Below, in pieces: positions 5,194 through 6,026 of a stretch of 6,026 nt of DNA. The stretch comes from an uncultured Christensenellaceae bacterium. Lineage in GTDB: Bacteria > Bacillota > Clostridia > Christensenellales > Christensenellaceae. Numbering within the stretch: position 1 is the first letter of the stretch; every line of letters begins with the position of its first letter. A program made the position numbers and the translations under genes. The notes below the pieces were generated by a model, which saw only the letters and a list, made by a program, of their open reading frames with translations, searched no databases and was not told the origin of the DNA. The stretch is taken from the NCBI GenBank assembly GCA_910588425.1, contig CAJUPM010000023.1:4434-10459 (forward strand), read 5' to 3'.

Positions 5194-5223
5194 AGTAAAT
5201 ATTTATCGATATTATTTTATCAA
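5194..5223 (-). promoter_or_regulatory. Possible promoter of the hydrogenase gene
   Basis: On the minus strand TTGATA (5218-5223, 5 of 6) and TTTACT (5194-5199, 4 of 6) are separated by 18 bp in a very A/T-rich stretch. The palindrome TATCGATA (5204-5211) lies in the spacer and could be an operator. No clear terminator follows bioY, so read-through from bioY is an alternative source of transcript. Confidence 0.35.
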
Positions 5224-5270
5224 ATTTCTCAGAAAAAGAGAAGAGCCGTGCGCATGAAATTTTTTCTTTT

Positions 5271-5804
5271 CTATTCCTGTGCATGGTAAGCCAACGCATC
5301 CCGCACTTTTATGCTCAAAAATGCGGCTGATGCAATTTTTACGGCATCTCCAGGTAAAAACGGGAAAACACAGACGCCCAGGGCATACCAAATCTCAGCC
5401 TTTGCGCTGAGCACGAACCAAGCTGTTCCCAGCGTGTAACATGCTGCCAGCCCCAAAAGCATTCCTGCCGCATACCTCCAAAAATTGCGGCGCTCTTTGC
5501 AGAAGATCCCAGCAAAAAACGCTGCGGGCAGATATCCAATGAGGTATCCCCCAGTAGGCCCAAATAGCGCCCCAAGCCCAGCGTTGAACCCCGCAAACAC
5601 TGGAAGGCCTGCCGCTCCAAGCACCAGGAACAGCATTACGGCAAACACCGCCTCTGCCGCCGAGAGCATTCCGCCTGCGGCAAACACCGCCAAAAGCGCC
5701 AAGTTGATGGGCACAGGCCCAATGGGTATGCTGATTTGCGAAAAAACCGCAGCCAATGCTGCAAAGACTGCGATATTTGCCATTTTTCGTATCGTCAATT
5801 TCAT
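5271..5804 (-). CDS. bioY: Biotin transporter BioY (ECF S-component)
   Basis: The 177-residue protein is the substrate-binding membrane subunit of the energy-coupling-factor biotin importer. It has about six hydrophobic helices and the BioY signatures: S-I-P-I-G-P-V-P-I (25-33), G-A-A-G-L-P-V-F (63-70), F-G-P-T-G-G-Y-L-I-G (81-90) and, near the end, F-L-P-G-D153-A-V-K156. The ATP-driven module (EcfA, EcfA', EcfT) is not in the window and is probably shared and encoded elsewhere. The start at 5804 is chosen because an earlier in-frame ATG at 5849 lies upstream of the -10 box and could not be in the transcript, and because MKLTIRKMANIAVFAAL matches the family start. The ribosome binding site is weak (GGA 9 nt upstream). 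Biotin uptake suggests the host may not make its own, an inference only. Confidence 0.93.
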   Translation of the reverse strand: MKLTIRKMANIAVFAALAAVFSQISIPIGPVPINLALLAVFAAGGMLSAAEAVFAVMLFLVLGAAGLPVFAGFNAGLGALFGPTGGYLIGYLPAAFFAGIFCKERRNFWRYAAGMLLGLAACYTLGTAWFVLSAKAEIWYALGVCVFPFLPGDAVKIASAAFLSIKVRDALAYHAQE

Positions 5805-5835
5805 ATCTTTTGATCCAATCCTTTTTCTATCCCCT

Positions 5836-5865
5836 AGCATAGCAAGCAAAAGCGGAAAGTGTCAA
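5836..5865 (-). promoter_or_regulatory. Promoter of bioY
   Basis: A perfect -35 TTGACA (5860-5865), an 18-bp spacer and TATGCT (5836-5841) with TGC just before it, an extended -10. The predicted start near 5829 gives a leader of about 25 nt. I see no inverted repeat resembling a BirA operator over it. Confidence 0.8.
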
Positions 5866-5896
5866 TGGCATTTTAAAAAAAGTTTTCCGAAAGGCC

Positions 5897-5925
5897 TTGA
5901 CTTTACACGCCCAGGTGATTATAAT
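5897..5925 (+). promoter_or_regulatory. Promoter of tRNA-Gly
   Basis: TTGACT (5897-5902) and a perfect TATAAT (5920-5925) with a 17-bp spacer, ending 26 nt before the tRNA. It is one of the strongest promoters in the window, as expected for a stable RNA. Confidence 0.85.
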
Positions 5926-5951
5926 TATTGACGTGCTAAATCGCAGGGTTT

Positions 5952-6026
5952 GCGGGAGTGGCTCAGTGGTAGAGCGTCGCCTTGCCAAGGCGAATGTCGC
6001 GAGTTCGAATCTCGTCTTCCGCTCCA
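5952..6026 (+). tRNA. tRNA-Gly, anticodon GCC, CCA encoded
   Basis: This 75-nt gene folds into a full cloverleaf. The acceptor stem is GCGGGAG with CTTCCGC (one G-U pair), the D stem GCTC/GAGC with loop AGTGGTA. The anticodon stem TCGCC/GGCGA carries loop TTGCCAA, giving anticodon GCC, which reads GGC and GGU glycine codons. A 5-nt variable loop and the T arm GCGAG-TTCGAAT-CTCGT follow, with discriminator T and an encoded CCA. It ends at the last base of the window, so it may be the first gene of a longer tRNA cluster. Confidence 0.97.

Noticed and set aside
3671..5257. A 528-codon open frame on the plus strand opposite the hydrogenase
   Set aside because: It is antisense to a clear hydrogenase with intact motifs on the minus strand, its translation resembles no protein family, and it runs through the terminator at 3683-3717. 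It is a codon-bias shadow.
5168..5270. A terminator after bioY
   Set aside because: Only A/T-rich imperfect pairings (AAATTTC with GAAATTT about 25 nt apart) are present, with no G/C-rich stem, so I do not call one.
5952..6026. tRNA-Gly 3' end as an integration site for a mobile element
   Set aside because: The window ends at the CCA, no integrase is visible and there is no second copy of the tRNA end in the window, so nothing supports it.

Overview
This window looks like ordinary chromosomal DNA from an anaerobic, low-to-moderate GC Firmicute, most likely a gut-type Clostridia. The reasons are strong AGGAGG-type ribosome binding sites, GTG and TTG starts, near-consensus sigma-A promoters, a group B [FeFe] hydrogenase, a BioY biotin importer and short bidirectional intrinsic terminators. 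I cannot name the genus. Seven of the eight protein genes lie on the minus strand; only a small regulator and a tRNA lie on the plus strand. I see no CRISPR array, insertion sequence, prophage or toxin-antitoxin module.

Reading the minus strand from right to left, bioY (5271-5804) has its own promoter and is followed by a 479-residue group B [FeFe] hydrogenase (3728-5167, TTG start). A bidirectional terminator (3683-3717) separates the hydrogenase from a convergent 85-residue XRE-type regulator on the plus strand (3338-3595). That regulator is divergent from a two-gene unit made of an Sfp-type phosphopantetheinyl transferase (2387-3001) and an overlapping HAD-IB phosphatase (1840-2400). Next come a cold-shock protein (1421-1639) with a long structured leader and its terminator, then a GNAT acetyltransferase with a GtrA-like membrane protein in a tight operon (352-1278). 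The window is cut inside an FGGY-type sugar kinase (1-288). On the far right a plus-strand tRNA-Gly(GCC) ends exactly at the window edge, divergent from bioY.

The genes do not form one pathway. They read as a run of small independent housekeeping units: redox (hydrogenase), cofactor supply (bioY), carrier-protein activation (phosphopantetheinyl transferase), cold response, N-acetylation and sugar phosphorylation. Promoters with 17-18 bp spacers can be read ahead of almost every unit.

The most interesting structure is a 25-bp inverted repeat (one mismatch, 11-nt loop) in the roughly 130-nt leader of the cold-shock gene, downstream of a near-perfect promoter and directly followed by a U-rich run. 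It may be a temperature-responsive or attenuating element. The second point of interest is the hydrogenase, whose H-cluster motifs differ from the classical ones and whose N-terminus is very rich in cysteines. I found no convincing wholly new multi-gene system here.
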